Assembly: GCA_010093485.1 (NCBI GenBank)
Contig: MU001498.1
Coordinates: forward strand, 549,697-613,696
Source: Karstenula rhodostoma CBS 690.94
Lineage: Eukaryota > Ascomycota > Dothideomycetes > Pleosporales > Didymosphaeriaceae
Reading direction: 5' to 3'
Length of the DNA stretch: 64,000 nucleotides
The translations under genes were made by a program, and so were the position numbers. Below, piece by piece: positions 1 through 9,809 of this stretch. Each line of letters opens with the position of its first letter. Positions within the stretch are counted from its first letter, which is position 1. A model generated the notes under the pieces. The model was not told the origin of the DNA. It ran no database searches and worked only from the letters and a program-made list of their open reading frames with translations.

Positions 1-1029
1 ATGCATTGTGTTGCCCGGTGTACTTCTAACGATAGTAGGCAGTCACGTGTGATATACTTTTGTTCAGCACTAAGACGTATTGTGTTTTCTTGTACTGGAT
101 AATCAAGGGTAGTGTTGCATTCAAGGCTATCATATTTTTTTTAGCAAGTTGAAGTGCGTAATTTGATCGGCCCGAGGTCTCTCTCAATGCGCCATGCACC
201 CGGACTTGCCAGCAGCCGTGTAGTAACGGGGACTTGCGTGAACGACGATAGAATGAATCAAGCTTTTACGGAACGCAGCCTTGATCCTACGACCTATACC
301 TATCTCGGCTGTTCGCAGATTCTTGACCGCGTAGGTACCTGGCTTGTTGTCCGTTCCTTGATTTAGTATTGCCTTGGCTGAAGGGATACTATGCCGGCCC
401 AAAGAAGTACTGTATTGCCTAGCTCAACCACCAACACCAATGCATCAATCACCACTCCCTGCTCAGCTGATAATTGCCCAACCTGTGGCGTCGGCCCCTC
501 TTTAGCTGTCTACCCCTCTTTGTGACGCCATCAGTGGCGGTGCGAACCCTCTCAACCAAGCTTTTCGCTAAACCTGCTGTCGCCGATCTGACAGCCCCTC
601 TGCCGCCGTCTATCAAGCTGTCTCGATCCAGCCAAGCCCCCTCGTAAATATCGCGCAAGCTTGCGCAACCGACGCGGGATTCAGGGCATTGGCGAATGAA
701 AATGGGAGCTATAGACGGTAGCTACCTCCACGTGCGGCATCGAACGGTGGTTCTGGTATGCGTGACGAAATGCGGCTGGGGGAGTGCGCGTACCCCGCGG
801 TATGGTGCCATCCCAGCTGAAAGAGAGTGCTGCAGAGCGTTGCAAGCAGCCTAGATCTCGAAAACAGGTTTTGGTATTGGCGTTCGGGCTTGATTGGAGG
901 GTGAACGAGGGGTAAAGAATGGGGTTATAAAAGAGGGAACATGTCGAGCCGCCTTGATGCTCTGAACCTACAACGTACCCTTCTTTACCTCCACAAAAAC
1001 CAAACTCGGAACTAAAGAGATACTTCATC
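1..1029. other. Intergenic, promoter of the repeat protein
   Basis: No reading frame here looks like a gene; the short frames on both strands are low in quality and resemble no family. The last 100 bases form the promoter of the following gene and carry a TATA-like box. Confidence 0.6.
926..932 (+). promoter_or_regulatory. TATA box
   Basis: The heptamer TATAAAA lies 98 bases upstream of the start codon at 1030, a usual distance for a TATA-driven, often stress-responsive, fungal gene. The call rests on motif and position only. Confidence 0.55.
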
Positions 1030-1973
1030 ATGTCGGGATTCATTGACAAGGTTAAGGACAAGGTGAAGGATAAGGTGGGAAAGAACAACGACAATGACAA
1101 CGACGAGTCGTACGGCTCAGGCCGCGACAACGACACCTCGCACGGAAGCGGTCGCCAGACTACTGGTGGTGACAGCTACGGCAGCTCGGGTCGTGACACC
1201 AGCGACACCTACGGCAGCTCTGGCCGCGATACGAGCGATACCTATGGAAGCTCGGGCCGTGACACTACCACGGGTAGCGATTCTTACGGAAGTGGTCGCA
1301 AAGACGACTCAGACACTTTCGGAAGTGGACGCACGACTACTGGTGGAGACAGCTATGGCAGCTCGGGTCGTGATACCAGCGACACCTACGGCAGCTCTGG
1401 CCGTGATAAGAGCGATACTTACGGCAGCTCTGGCCTTGACAAGAGTGATACCTATGGTAGCTCTGGTCGTGACACAAGCGACACTTATGGCAGCTCGGGT
1501 CGCGATACCAGTGATACCTACGGCAGCTCAGGACGCAACACTGGCGGAGACAGCTATGGCTCAGGCCGTACTGGCGACGACAACCTTGGCTCAACCGGCC
1601 GTTCTGGAGGGGATGATAGCTATGGATCATCCCGACGTGACGATGTATCCTCCGGTGGTGCGTTTATCCCCCCAATGCTTTCGACTTATCATGCTAACAC
1701 TGAACAGGCTTCGGAGGTGATTCGAACACGTCCTCAGGAGGGTATGGTTCGAGCCGCAAGAATGACGACGATAGCTTCGGAACTGGCAAGACAACCGGTG
1801 ATTTCGGTCAACCAGGCAGTGACAGCTATGGCAGCAGTCGCCGCACTGGAGACGATGAGTTTGGCAGTGGTACTACGGGCTCCGGCCTCGGAAGTGGAAG
1901 ACAAACGGGTGGCGACAGCTACGGCCAGGGAGATTCCTATGGCAGCGGACAACGTCGAGACGACAACTACTAG
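1030..1973 (+). CDS. Gly/Ser/Tyr/Asp-rich repeat protein, hydrophilin-like
   Basis: Two exons (1030-1657 and 1708-1973) give 297 residues. The 50-bp intron has a GTGCGT donor, a CTAAC branch site and a CAG acceptor; splicing restores the repeat frame, which otherwise runs into unrelated sequence. The N-terminus, MSGFIDKVKDKVKDKVGK, is a short Lys/Asp amphipathic helix. The rest is about 15 imperfect copies of an 11-residue unit close to DTYGSSGRDTS, ending QRRDDNY. No signal peptide or membrane segment is visible, and composition predicts full disorder. Fungal proteins of this make-up are often stress- or desiccation-induced hydrophilins; that role is inferred from composition. Long frames in the other two phases are by-products of the DNA repeats. 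The exon model is secure, the function is not. Confidence 0.8.
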
Positions 1974-2868
1974 CTATGTAGTTAGTTCTTTCCCCGTCCA
2001 TAATGACATGAACTTTCCTCTTATGAAACACATGCAATGCAACTCTAGATTGTGCGATGATGAATGTTGCTCTACGTGTAAGACTTCGTGCGCATGCTGT
2101 TCTGCCACCCCCATAGCAAAGCAGATCTCTACTTTGCCCAGGGCCTTCCAGCCTGTATCGTTACTGCACACCCAAAAACTGCAACTGTTCACGGATATTC
2201 GGTGCCACGGGCTCTATGTGGCTGAGCAATTTTAAATCTTTTACATTTACCAAAACAAGCCTATTCTCCAAGCTCGCTCGCTGATTGGCCACCGAATTTC
2301 AACTTGATTTTCGCCCCATGCGGTTATTGTGCGCACGCGAGCGGACTTTCGAAGAAGCTCGTATTTTGGGGCTGACTTTGCCTACCTTGGAACTAGCGCA
2401 CTAAAGCGAGCCCCTTCGTAAATTGCCTTTCCTCCTTCCAAGTCTGGCCCCAAGGTCGGACTTCACTATTCAAATACTGCGGCGTGACACATTACTTGAT
2501 GCAGCATAGCCAGGCATGCACTGTTCCCACCTACCGTCGGCTTCGGCCTCCCTTTGACAATTCCACTTCGGCGCGACGGAGTTGCCCGTACGTTTCACCG
2601 CACTTGACTATGCTTTAGCCATTCTTTGCTGTGCGTGAGGCGTGATGTATGTTCGGATAGCTGGATCGTGGCTTGGGAAACGGACTTCACCGTGTCCGTA
2701 ATGATTCCACATCAATTTTAGAGAAGGTATATATCTTCGCGCTCTACCAGTAACAGGAATCCTATCCGCTCCTCACATTCTTTTGTTTGCTTCTTCAGTC
2801 GTTCTTTTTGAGAAGTCTCCTTCTTTCGTTACATCTACATTCATTTACATTGTCGGTTCCGCATCACC
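1974..2868. other. Intergenic region with promoter
   Basis: No gene is seen. A TATA-like run (TATATAT, 2728-2734) lies about 135 bases before the next start codon, followed by pyrimidine-rich leader sequence. Confidence 0.55.
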
Positions 2869-3984
2869 ATGCGCACAGCTGGTCTTGTGGTTGCCCTCGG
2901 GGGCCTCCTCAATGTTGCCTTCGCGAACGTAGTCTGCAACACCGAGGCGGTACATTCCAAGCCCCGAATTATCTCCACGGCTGAAAAGGACGGATTCGCT
3001 ACATCCATAGAGGAGGCCTGCAGCACCACCGACACCTTTTCCGAAAGTCGATCCGGATCGACCGTTTTTACCGTTGCTGGCACTGATGAGAATCTGGGCA
3101 GTGATGACTGCGAGGCCCAATTCCATGCCATCATCGAGCAGTGCGTGGCTGGCCACAACTTCGGTGGTGGTAGGCTCACCACCACCGATGGACTGACGTT
3201 CGATGTGTCGACTACTGATGCTGAAGGTGGTCACGCCCTGGAGGCGAGGAAGTCCAGGGGCGGCCGGTCCCGCAGCAGCAGGACGCGCACCAAGAAGACG
3301 CGCCCGAAGAAGACCAAGACCAAGAAGACGAAGACGAAGACGAAGAAGCCCAAAACCAAGAAACCTGCTAAGACCCCTACGTCCTGCCCCCTCCCCAAGA
3401 AGAAGACTGGAATCAAGCGCTTCATCCCCGACTTCCTTCTCAAGCGCTCGGGCTCCTCCTCCGGCGGCGCCGGCGCCGGCTGCAGCACCCCCGAAGACGT
3501 TAACGAGAGCAACGCCTTCAAATCCGTCGCCAAAACCTTCCCCAACGCCAAAGACGGCGAATTCTACAAGTTCACCTCCAGGTCCCCCTTCACGGAGCCC
3601 GGCCCCAACGAGACCGAGGACGAGCTCAAGCAGCTCCAGCGCAAGCTGGACTTCAACCACATTGCCGTCATCGTCGGGGAGGTCAAGATTACAGAGAAGA
3701 TCATTGGCAAGGGAGCCAAGGCGAAGAAGAAGGTGACCAAGGACTTCGCCGCCAGCATCATCGATCTGTGGAAGATGGAAAACGGCGATTCCAAGTACAA
3801 CGAGAAGGTTTTCGCGCCGAAGAAGGTGTTCAAGTTGGACCAGGGCGCGAAGACGACGAAGGCGAAGGCGGGTAAGGCGAAGGCGAAGGGCAAGGAGTAC
3901 TTTGATGAACCGGGTCATAAGAAGTATAGCGTTGCGTCTAACAACTGTAACACTTTTGCTCAGGAGTTGCTCAACGATATTTAA
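2869..3984 (+). CDS. Secreted Lys-rich protein with possible permuted papain-like C-terminal domain
   Basis: This intronless gene encodes 371 residues. Residues 1-19 (MRTAGLVVALGGLLNVAFA) are a clear signal peptide. Residues 20-125 form a small domain with spaced cysteines, including a CEAQFHAIIEQC pattern of a kind seen in several fungal secreted proteins. A very basic stretch follows (about 125-185), made of KKT/KKP repeats, with a possible dibasic processing site. The C-terminal part has HIAVIVGEV in its middle and NNCNTFAQEL at the end; His first and Cys last in an NCNxF motif is the order found in circularly permuted papain-like folds (PPPDE/LRAT type). Enzyme activity is inference; no named family was recognised. 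A 357-residue open frame on the other strand is a composition artefact. Confidence 0.8.
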   Translation: MRTAGLVVALGGLLNVAFANVVCNTEAVHSKPRIISTAEKDGFATSIEEACSTTDTFSESRSGSTVFTVAGTDENLGSDDCEAQFHAIIEQCVAGHNFGGGRLTTTDGLTFDVSTTDAEGGHALEARKSRGGRSRSSRTRTKKTRPKKTKTKKTKTKTKKPKTKKPAKTPTSCPLPKKKTGIKRFIPDFLLKRSGSSSGGAGAGCSTPEDVNESNAFKSVAKTFPNAKDGEFYKFTSRSPFTEPGPNETEDELKQLQRKLDFNHIAVIVGEVKITEKIIGKGAKAKKKVTKDFAASIIDLWKMENGDSKYNEKVFAPKKVFKLDQGAKTTKAKAGKAKAKGKEYFDEPGHKKYSVASNNCNTFAQELLNDI

Positions 3985-4390
3985 ACGGTGGTTTGGGCAG
4001 TGGGTTTGGGGTGGGGGTGGATGGATGGATAGATGGGATGATGGTCATTCAAGCCCGGTGGAGACTTCGAGCGCGGACTATCAGTGGATGAACAATGAGG
4101 TTGTGGACTTGTTCCAGTCAGTTAAATGACACTTTGGGAACCTTAGCCAGCTCCGGTGGCACACTACATATCAATAAAACTGTAATCAACATCGTCATCA
4201 TAATCTCTCTATATCCTGCCCTGGAGAGTGCTAGGTTGGAAATCCCTCGACGGCTACATCTGTCTAATCAGACAACATGCATCTGTTTCACCCTCTTGGT
4301 GCTGCTATTGGCATTGCGTTTGAGGTGCTTGCTAGCTGTCCTTCAGGGTTTTATTGGCTTTTGTTGACTACTCAGTGCCTTAATGCAAAG
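3985..4390. other. Intergenic region before amidase relic
   Basis: No gene. The 3' half may hold the ruined first exon of the amidase relic: an ATG at 4274 opens a short hydrophobic stretch, but no signal peptide could be confirmed. Confidence 0.4.
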
Positions 4391-4743
4391 GCTTTGACAT
4401 CGAGAATGCAACCATCGAGACTCTCCAACAATACATGGTGAAAGGCAAGCTCACCAGTGTGGACCTAGTGAGCTGCTATCTTGCGCGCATCGAGAAGACC
4501 AACAAGTAAGTTCCAACCGTACTACCTAGTTGCGTCACTTTTAGACGATTCGTAGATTGCTCAATAATTGCCTGTGTTTCCCGGTACCTCCATTCCATCA
4601 GCGAGGTAAATCCCGATGCTCTCTCTATTGCCCGCGCTGTGGACAAGGAGCGCGAAGTGCCATGCATAGAATCTCTTTCCTCGTCAAAGACAATTACTAT
4701 ACTGATAACAAGCGAGGGAACTCTTGTGTTGCTTGCTGGGAAG
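4391..4743 (+). pseudogene. Relic of a secreted amidase (amidase signature family)
   Basis: Four short blocks in amidase order lie in different frames. 4391-4506 reads FDIENATIETLQQYMVKGKL and continues through TSVDLVSCYLARIEKTNK, the standard N-terminal helix, ending at a GTAAGT donor. 4582-4660 reads YLHSISEVNPDALSIARAVD and then KEREV. 4671-4712 reads ISFLVKDNYYTDNK, matching the block that carries the catalytic lysine in this family (GIPxLxKDN). 4714-4743 reads EGTLVLLAGK. Frame changes separate the last three blocks, the acceptor expected before the second is lost, and no homology to the Ser-Ser-Lys core continues downstream. About a quarter of a normal 500-600 residue enzyme remains. 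It cannot make an active product. Confidence 0.8.
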
Positions 4744-5206
4744 TGCGTTGGTCTTCACTACACAGCCGCAAAAACTCTTCCACATGTCATAATTAAAAAC
4801 TATCCGCGACAGATTTATTGACGTATCCCTCCCATGTTTCAGAGACGACCTAAAGGCTTGATTGTCTCGAACAAGTCATCATTACTTGCGCTGTGAGTAC
4901 CACAACGCAATGATATACAGGCCGCCGTGCGATGAACAACACTCCAATCCGTTTAGTAAGTCACATCCACCGAGGCACGGAGAGACGCTTTCAGTAACCG
5001 AATAAAGCTCCCGACACAACGTTTGAATCGAATGCGAGGCTGTCCTTGTCTTGAACCTTCCATTTTCTACTTTCTAGCAAAAAAAATCAATGACGAGTAG
5101 ACAGATGCGATGCCGGAACTCCTTGCAAGGATGCAAATAAATCTGCGAAACCCCTTCCAACCATAAGTCGAGTACCATATTTCACCAGTCTTCCTTCATA
5201 GCTTCA
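4744..5206. other. Intergenic, possibly eroded amidase sequence
   Basis: Nothing identifiable as coding. The stretch sits where the rest of the amidase should be, so it is probably eroded beyond recognition or lost. It also contains the 3' untranslated part of the next, minus-strand gene. Confidence 0.4.
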
Positions 5207-6907
5207 TCATGGGATGTCCTCAAGCTCGAAGAGCATATCATGATCCTTGGGATCGTCTGGTGATGAAGCCGAGCCCTGACTCGATTCCGGGTCGCTACTA
5301 CCAGACTCTGGAGAGCTAGAAAAATCGCTGTCTTCATTTTCTGTCATGCTCGTGTCGACATCCGATTCATAATGCTGGGGCGAATCAGCGTCCGCTTCCG
5401 GTGAATCGACATCCATCTCGCTACCAGGATTTCTGACGCTCTCCTCATCGCGCATGATGTATACTTTTTTGATGCGACGAGGACCCAGCTTTTCGACGTA
5501 GCTGCTGGATGGTTAGTGTGTCTCTACGTCAGATTTGGAAAAGAAAACAGCGAGAAAGAGAGGAGCAAAAATGATCGGGAGACTAGGGGATGTGAAACAT
5601 ACTCAAAAAGCATTTGCAATATACGCTTCCCGTGGATTGTCCCCATGATGGCTTCAAATTCCGGCGTACCGCGGTCGAAGCTCACTACGTCATTAGGGCC
5701 ATCCAACCTTTGTCCGGACTTTTCCAGTACGGCTTCGATGACTTCGTTGGTCTCAACGGTTGCAATGTTGCGGCGGACAATGTTCTCGATCGGTTTGCTC
5801 TTCGGATCTTGTCCAGCGTAGGCTTTGTCCAGGCTGTACATAACCTGATCCGTGTATATAACGGATTCCTGCTGATCTTTGGGTTTACCGTCGTCAAAGC
5901 CGTCTCTGCGGAGTCTTTCGTCTGCTGTACGATCGTTGTGATTGGGAACATATTTGCGATATAAGTCGTATTTCTGGTTAAAGCTGAAGTCCATCACTGT
6001 CGATCGCAACTCGGTACTAATCGAAGTTCTGAGCATGCTGCCTTCATTTGGGTTTTTGAGCTCGACTGCAAGCGCATCGAGGAAGGCTTTCTGATTGTCA
6101 ATTTCCGCCGGCGATAAGGTCTGGTCGATTTGAGCTCTTTTGTTAGCGATGAACAAGTCGACGTTCGCATCTGTGTTCCTGATCGAGAAGTCGGTCCTTG
6201 GATGTTGGATCAGCACTAGTCAACGGAATGCTTAGAGAACTAAGACAACAGCCACGTATTACCTATGTTAGGGCAACACACTGCACTTGAACTCTTGTTC
6301 TCAGCGCTGTAGATCACGATGTAACTTACCATAAATTGTCTTTTTCTGGATTTATATCCTTCACCACTCGAAGAATATCGGGTCTGCCTGCATCTGATTC
6401 TGGCCGCTGGTGGATCGTATATCTCGAGTTCATAACTCCATCAGTCGGCACATTTTTTGGTGTTGGCATATTCGTCTTTACATTGTCCAGACGAGCTATC
6501 GCTGCTCTTCCAGCAATCAAGAACCGGTTTTCTGTTTGGCCAGCTTGTACATTCAGGGCATTCCATTTGTTGTCGTTGGGTGTACATGCTGTCCGTTTCC
6601 TTCCGTCGATGGTGCAAGGTATTAATTCTGGTTGCTGATTGGGGGTAGTGTCTTTCGGATTGTCGGGAATCTGGGTAGCTGGAGCAGGGGTTTCCGGAGT
6701 TTTCGGATCCTGGGTTTCGGGTGGCCAGCGGCCATCCTCAGGAACAGTCGGGTTATTGAGACTGGGTATCTCGGGGGTAAGTCCTCCAGTAGCTGGTGTA
6801 TCAGGCAGTTTTGGGGCATTGGGGATTTTAGGTATAAAGCCTGGATGAGGGAGTGCCGTCGATAGTAACACGTTGAGTAGAACGAATTTTGCAGCGGTAA
6901 GAAGCAT
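5207..6907 (-). CDS. Secreted proline-rich protein with acidic tail, unknown family
   Basis: Three exons (6907-6330, 6196-5603, 5504-5207) give 489 residues. Both introns have good donors (GTAAGT, GTATGT). The second acceptor is ambiguous between two adjacent AGs and changes one residue only. Residues 1-20 are a signal peptide (MLLTAAKFVLLNVLLSTALP). Residues 21-95 are Pro-rich with short PxxP-like repeats. A central region of some 290 residues, rich in charged helices, resembles nothing I know. The last 80 residues are very acidic and serine-rich, with many E, D and SS/SP runs. A TATA-like run (6996-7004, minus strand) lies about 90 bases upstream. The splicing is well supported because all three exons join in frame. 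No function is proposed. Confidence 0.72.
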
Positions 6908-8061
6908 CTTGAAGGATTGAATCGCGGCGAAGGGATTTGGGAGGGTATTGATAATACAATAACGAGTACTGTGTTATGTCCGCATTCTTCCAGTGATATA
7001 TATACATGGAATATTTTTATCGTGTTCGTCGTCCAAATACCGTGTTTATAGCACCTCCATGCCAAGTTCTGGATATAGACATACACTGCCCTTTACCAGC
7101 CAACGACACACTGCATGCCGCTTCATTGATTCAGGATGTTTCTCCTTGAAACTTGTAAAATACTTTGGAATGTATGCAGTACCTATGTCTGTATGCTTCT
7201 GCTCTATAAATTGAGGAGTGTCTCTGTCGGAGCTTTCGCCTTCGCATATCATTCGTCTTGGTAATGACCTAAGACGTGGCGTAGCCCGGACCCCACACGA
7301 GAGTGTCCCGCTAAAACCGACAGTTGTTACCAATACCTGAAATTATCTTCCGTCGATCTGTGTTGTGGCGCGGTCATTACTGAGGCGTGGTCATTATGTG
7401 TCTCGTGCCAATGGTTTGGTATGGGATCCCACGAGCTTCACGTAGAAAGTTCGGGTCACTTTCAGGCACTTAAGACACCAAAAGTCTATTATCCGCAGGC
7501 GCTTAGCTAACATTAGGTGTGGAGTAGTTTCTTACCGGTTTCAATGCGAAACCTTCCAACCTCTTACTTCTCTCACATTTGATGAAGCTGACTGATCTGA
7601 AACAAGTGTCCAATCATATGCTGCGTTACATGTTTTGGCGGCTAACTGTACAGCACTGACTATGGCAGTAGGAGTATCCGAGAGACAGCGCTAAGGACTA
7701 CTACACAGCCCTTCGCTATCTCGGGGATGACCATAGCAGCTTCAAGTGAGCCTTCCAACGAATCCTGAGGAAACTGACTTAGATTGCCAGGCAGACTTTG
7801 AGAGTGATTCGTTTGGGCCTGTGGGAAGCTTCTCGATGCCATTCTTCCGAACATCAGAAGAATACAAAAAGCGTCCTCGTTCTCCCTCAGCAGAGCAAAC
7901 CCAGAAGCTCAGACTTGCGCACTTAGCACAACCCTTTTCTATCCTTTGCTACGGTTTTTCTTCGATATTTGTTTCTCTTGTGTTTCCTTTACGCTTTCCT
8001 TCGCCGTTCCCTTCTTGAACAACTACCTTGGGTCTCCCATTCACGCCCATTCATTCAGACA
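6908..8061. other. Intergenic region between divergent genes
   Basis: No gene. The left end is the promoter of the minus-strand secreted protein and the right end (from about 7900) is a pyrimidine-rich leader of the next plus-strand gene. Short frames at 7660-8018 have no family resemblance. Confidence 0.5.
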
Positions 8062-9269
8062 ATGGCGGCATCGCTTATTTTGGGTGCAGCGGGCCTAGCT
8101 GTTACCGTTCTCGACATCGCCTCATTCTTGCAAAGCCTTGGTGGTACTCCTGATCCCCTGAAGCAAACCCAAGTCACACTCGTCATCGGCAATGCTCCAA
8201 ACAGCGAAGGAAGCATTCCGGATATCTATGTGAAAGGCCCTTCTGGGTTTCAGCTTGCGCACTCCTCCGATAAATCCTTCTTTAAAGACGGACACCTCGA
8301 AGGATCTCAACCCAAAACCTTTATCATCGACAACGATCCAGGCATTGATTTTTACACCCAGACCAATCAGCCACAGTACGTATCGGTGGTCATGACTCAG
8401 GGCGATGCGATTTGCCTGTCTGCAGTTATTGCGAATGGCAACGGTGCAACGTATACATGGAAGGGAGACATGGGCGCACAGTGCGGCGCAGAGTGGTACG
8501 AAAGTGATTTTGCGATTGGGAATTCGAATGTTCCGCCGAAGTGCGTATGGTTGGATTCTGATCATAGCAACAACATCGTGGCCAGTGCTGTCAGTATGCA
8601 TATGACAGACTTCGCTGGTCCATTGCTCGGGCAGTATCAAGAGAAGGATGAAGCAGGCGACAATATCGGAGATGCTCGACTCTGCAAGAATTCAGCACGA
8701 ATGACATTCTATCACGAATTTGAGTATGGGAACTGGAAGTCATTTAGAGAACCTCTGAACTTCAACGAAAGCGGCGCATTCGAGGATCCTGATCTTGGGA
8801 TTGACAGGCAGAAGCGCGCTTATCCAGACGGGGTACGAGTCCTCCAGTTCGCAAATTGCATGAATCAATGAATATCTGCTGACTTTTGGTTTAGACCGAG
8901 CTACCTTGGGAGAACGTGGCCAAAGAGAAGAGAAGTTACCCACGCAACTTGTCGCAGAAGCGCAACATGAACCATCAACCCGATCATTTGACCATCTCGT
9001 ACTTGCCATCTCACAGCGCTCGTCGCTTGTGCGAGTCTGAGACGTCTCGAGGCGCAGATTTTCTGGCTGTTCATGGGAAGGAGAAGTTGTTTTGCGACAT
9101 GACTCGTAAACATCTCTTCGATGTATGTGATGAGACCCACACTCAGGCTTGCTTTGATATGGACAAACAAGAGATGCGGGATGTCGGCGTCAAGATCCGG
9201 CGGAGAGATATGTCTTTTGGCGATGTTGTACCAAAGAAGAATTACAAGACCCATTCTGAGTGGAAATAA
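8062..9269 (+). CDS. Ascomycete protein of unknown function, Cys-containing
   Basis: Two exons (8062-8832 and 8895-9269) give 381 residues. The 62-bp intron has a GTACGA donor, a CTGAC branch site and a TTTAG acceptor, and joins PDG to TELPWENV in frame. The start at 8062 is preferred to an in-frame ATG 93 bases upstream that lies in a pyrimidine-rich leader. The N-terminus (MAASLILGAAGLAVTVLDIA) is hydrophobic and may be a signal peptide or anchor. The first 230 residues contain blocks I associate with an unnamed ascomycete family: PGIDFYTQT, VSVVMTQGDAICLSA, CVWLDSDHS, SMHMTDF. The second exon has LPSHSARRLCES followed by three spaced cysteines (FCDM, DVCDE, ACFDMD), suggesting disulfides outside the cytoplasm. 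Function unknown. Confidence 0.8.
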
Positions 9270-9809
9270 AGACAATGGAAGGACTCCTAGGAAGCTGGAT
9301 TTCTATGGTATAGAGGGGACTTTACTGTATTATGAGCGCAAAACATTTTTGCTAGGAACCAATTATGAGATGCAACCTTGGAACAAGGCTGTCCCAAGGT
9401 ACATGTGTCATATCTAAGCCCGTTCGCTATTATGGCGCAGCATTCTGAGTGGCTACTCAAAATAGGTATCTGAGCACGTACTGATTATATTTATGATTAT
9501 ATTTATAGGTACTTGGTAGTTGAGGCGTCACGTGCGAAAGGCAGCTCGCCAAAGCCATCGTGCAGCCAATAAGAGAAGACCTCTCTATTGGAGACACAGG
9601 AGGTAAGCGCCGGTTAATCAAATCTCAAACTCATCTCAAAACCAGGCGTAAGCACACTTTAGAGTTGGCGACATAGCTTCTGAGCAAACATTCCTATTCC
9701 TTACATCCTCTTATGAATGCCCAGTCACTCTCCTCTGCGCATCTAAGCTCAGACTGATCTCTTAACGGTCGAGGGAAGCTTCTGCCCCTTGGGTACCGTC
9801 TCCGGTACC
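9270..9809. other. Intergenic region
   Basis: No coding signal. It contains two near-identical TGATTATATTTAT copies at about 9481-9508 and the promoter of the next gene. Confidence 0.5.

Noticed and set aside
1094..1720. Long open frames in other phases, and on the minus strand, across the repeat gene
   Set aside because: They arise because the 33-bp DNA repeat unit lacks stops in other frames; only the spliced GSSGR frame gives a sensible start, intron and stop.
2845..3918. 357-codon open frame opposite the Lys-rich secreted gene
   Set aside because: Its Leu/Arg-rich translation mirrors AAG codons on the coding strand and shows no protein features; the plus-strand gene has a signal peptide and a conserved-looking end.
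7746..8018. Plus-strand frame just upstream of the 8062 gene
   Set aside because: It starts at a non-ATG codon, has no homology and overlaps the leader; more likely untranslated.
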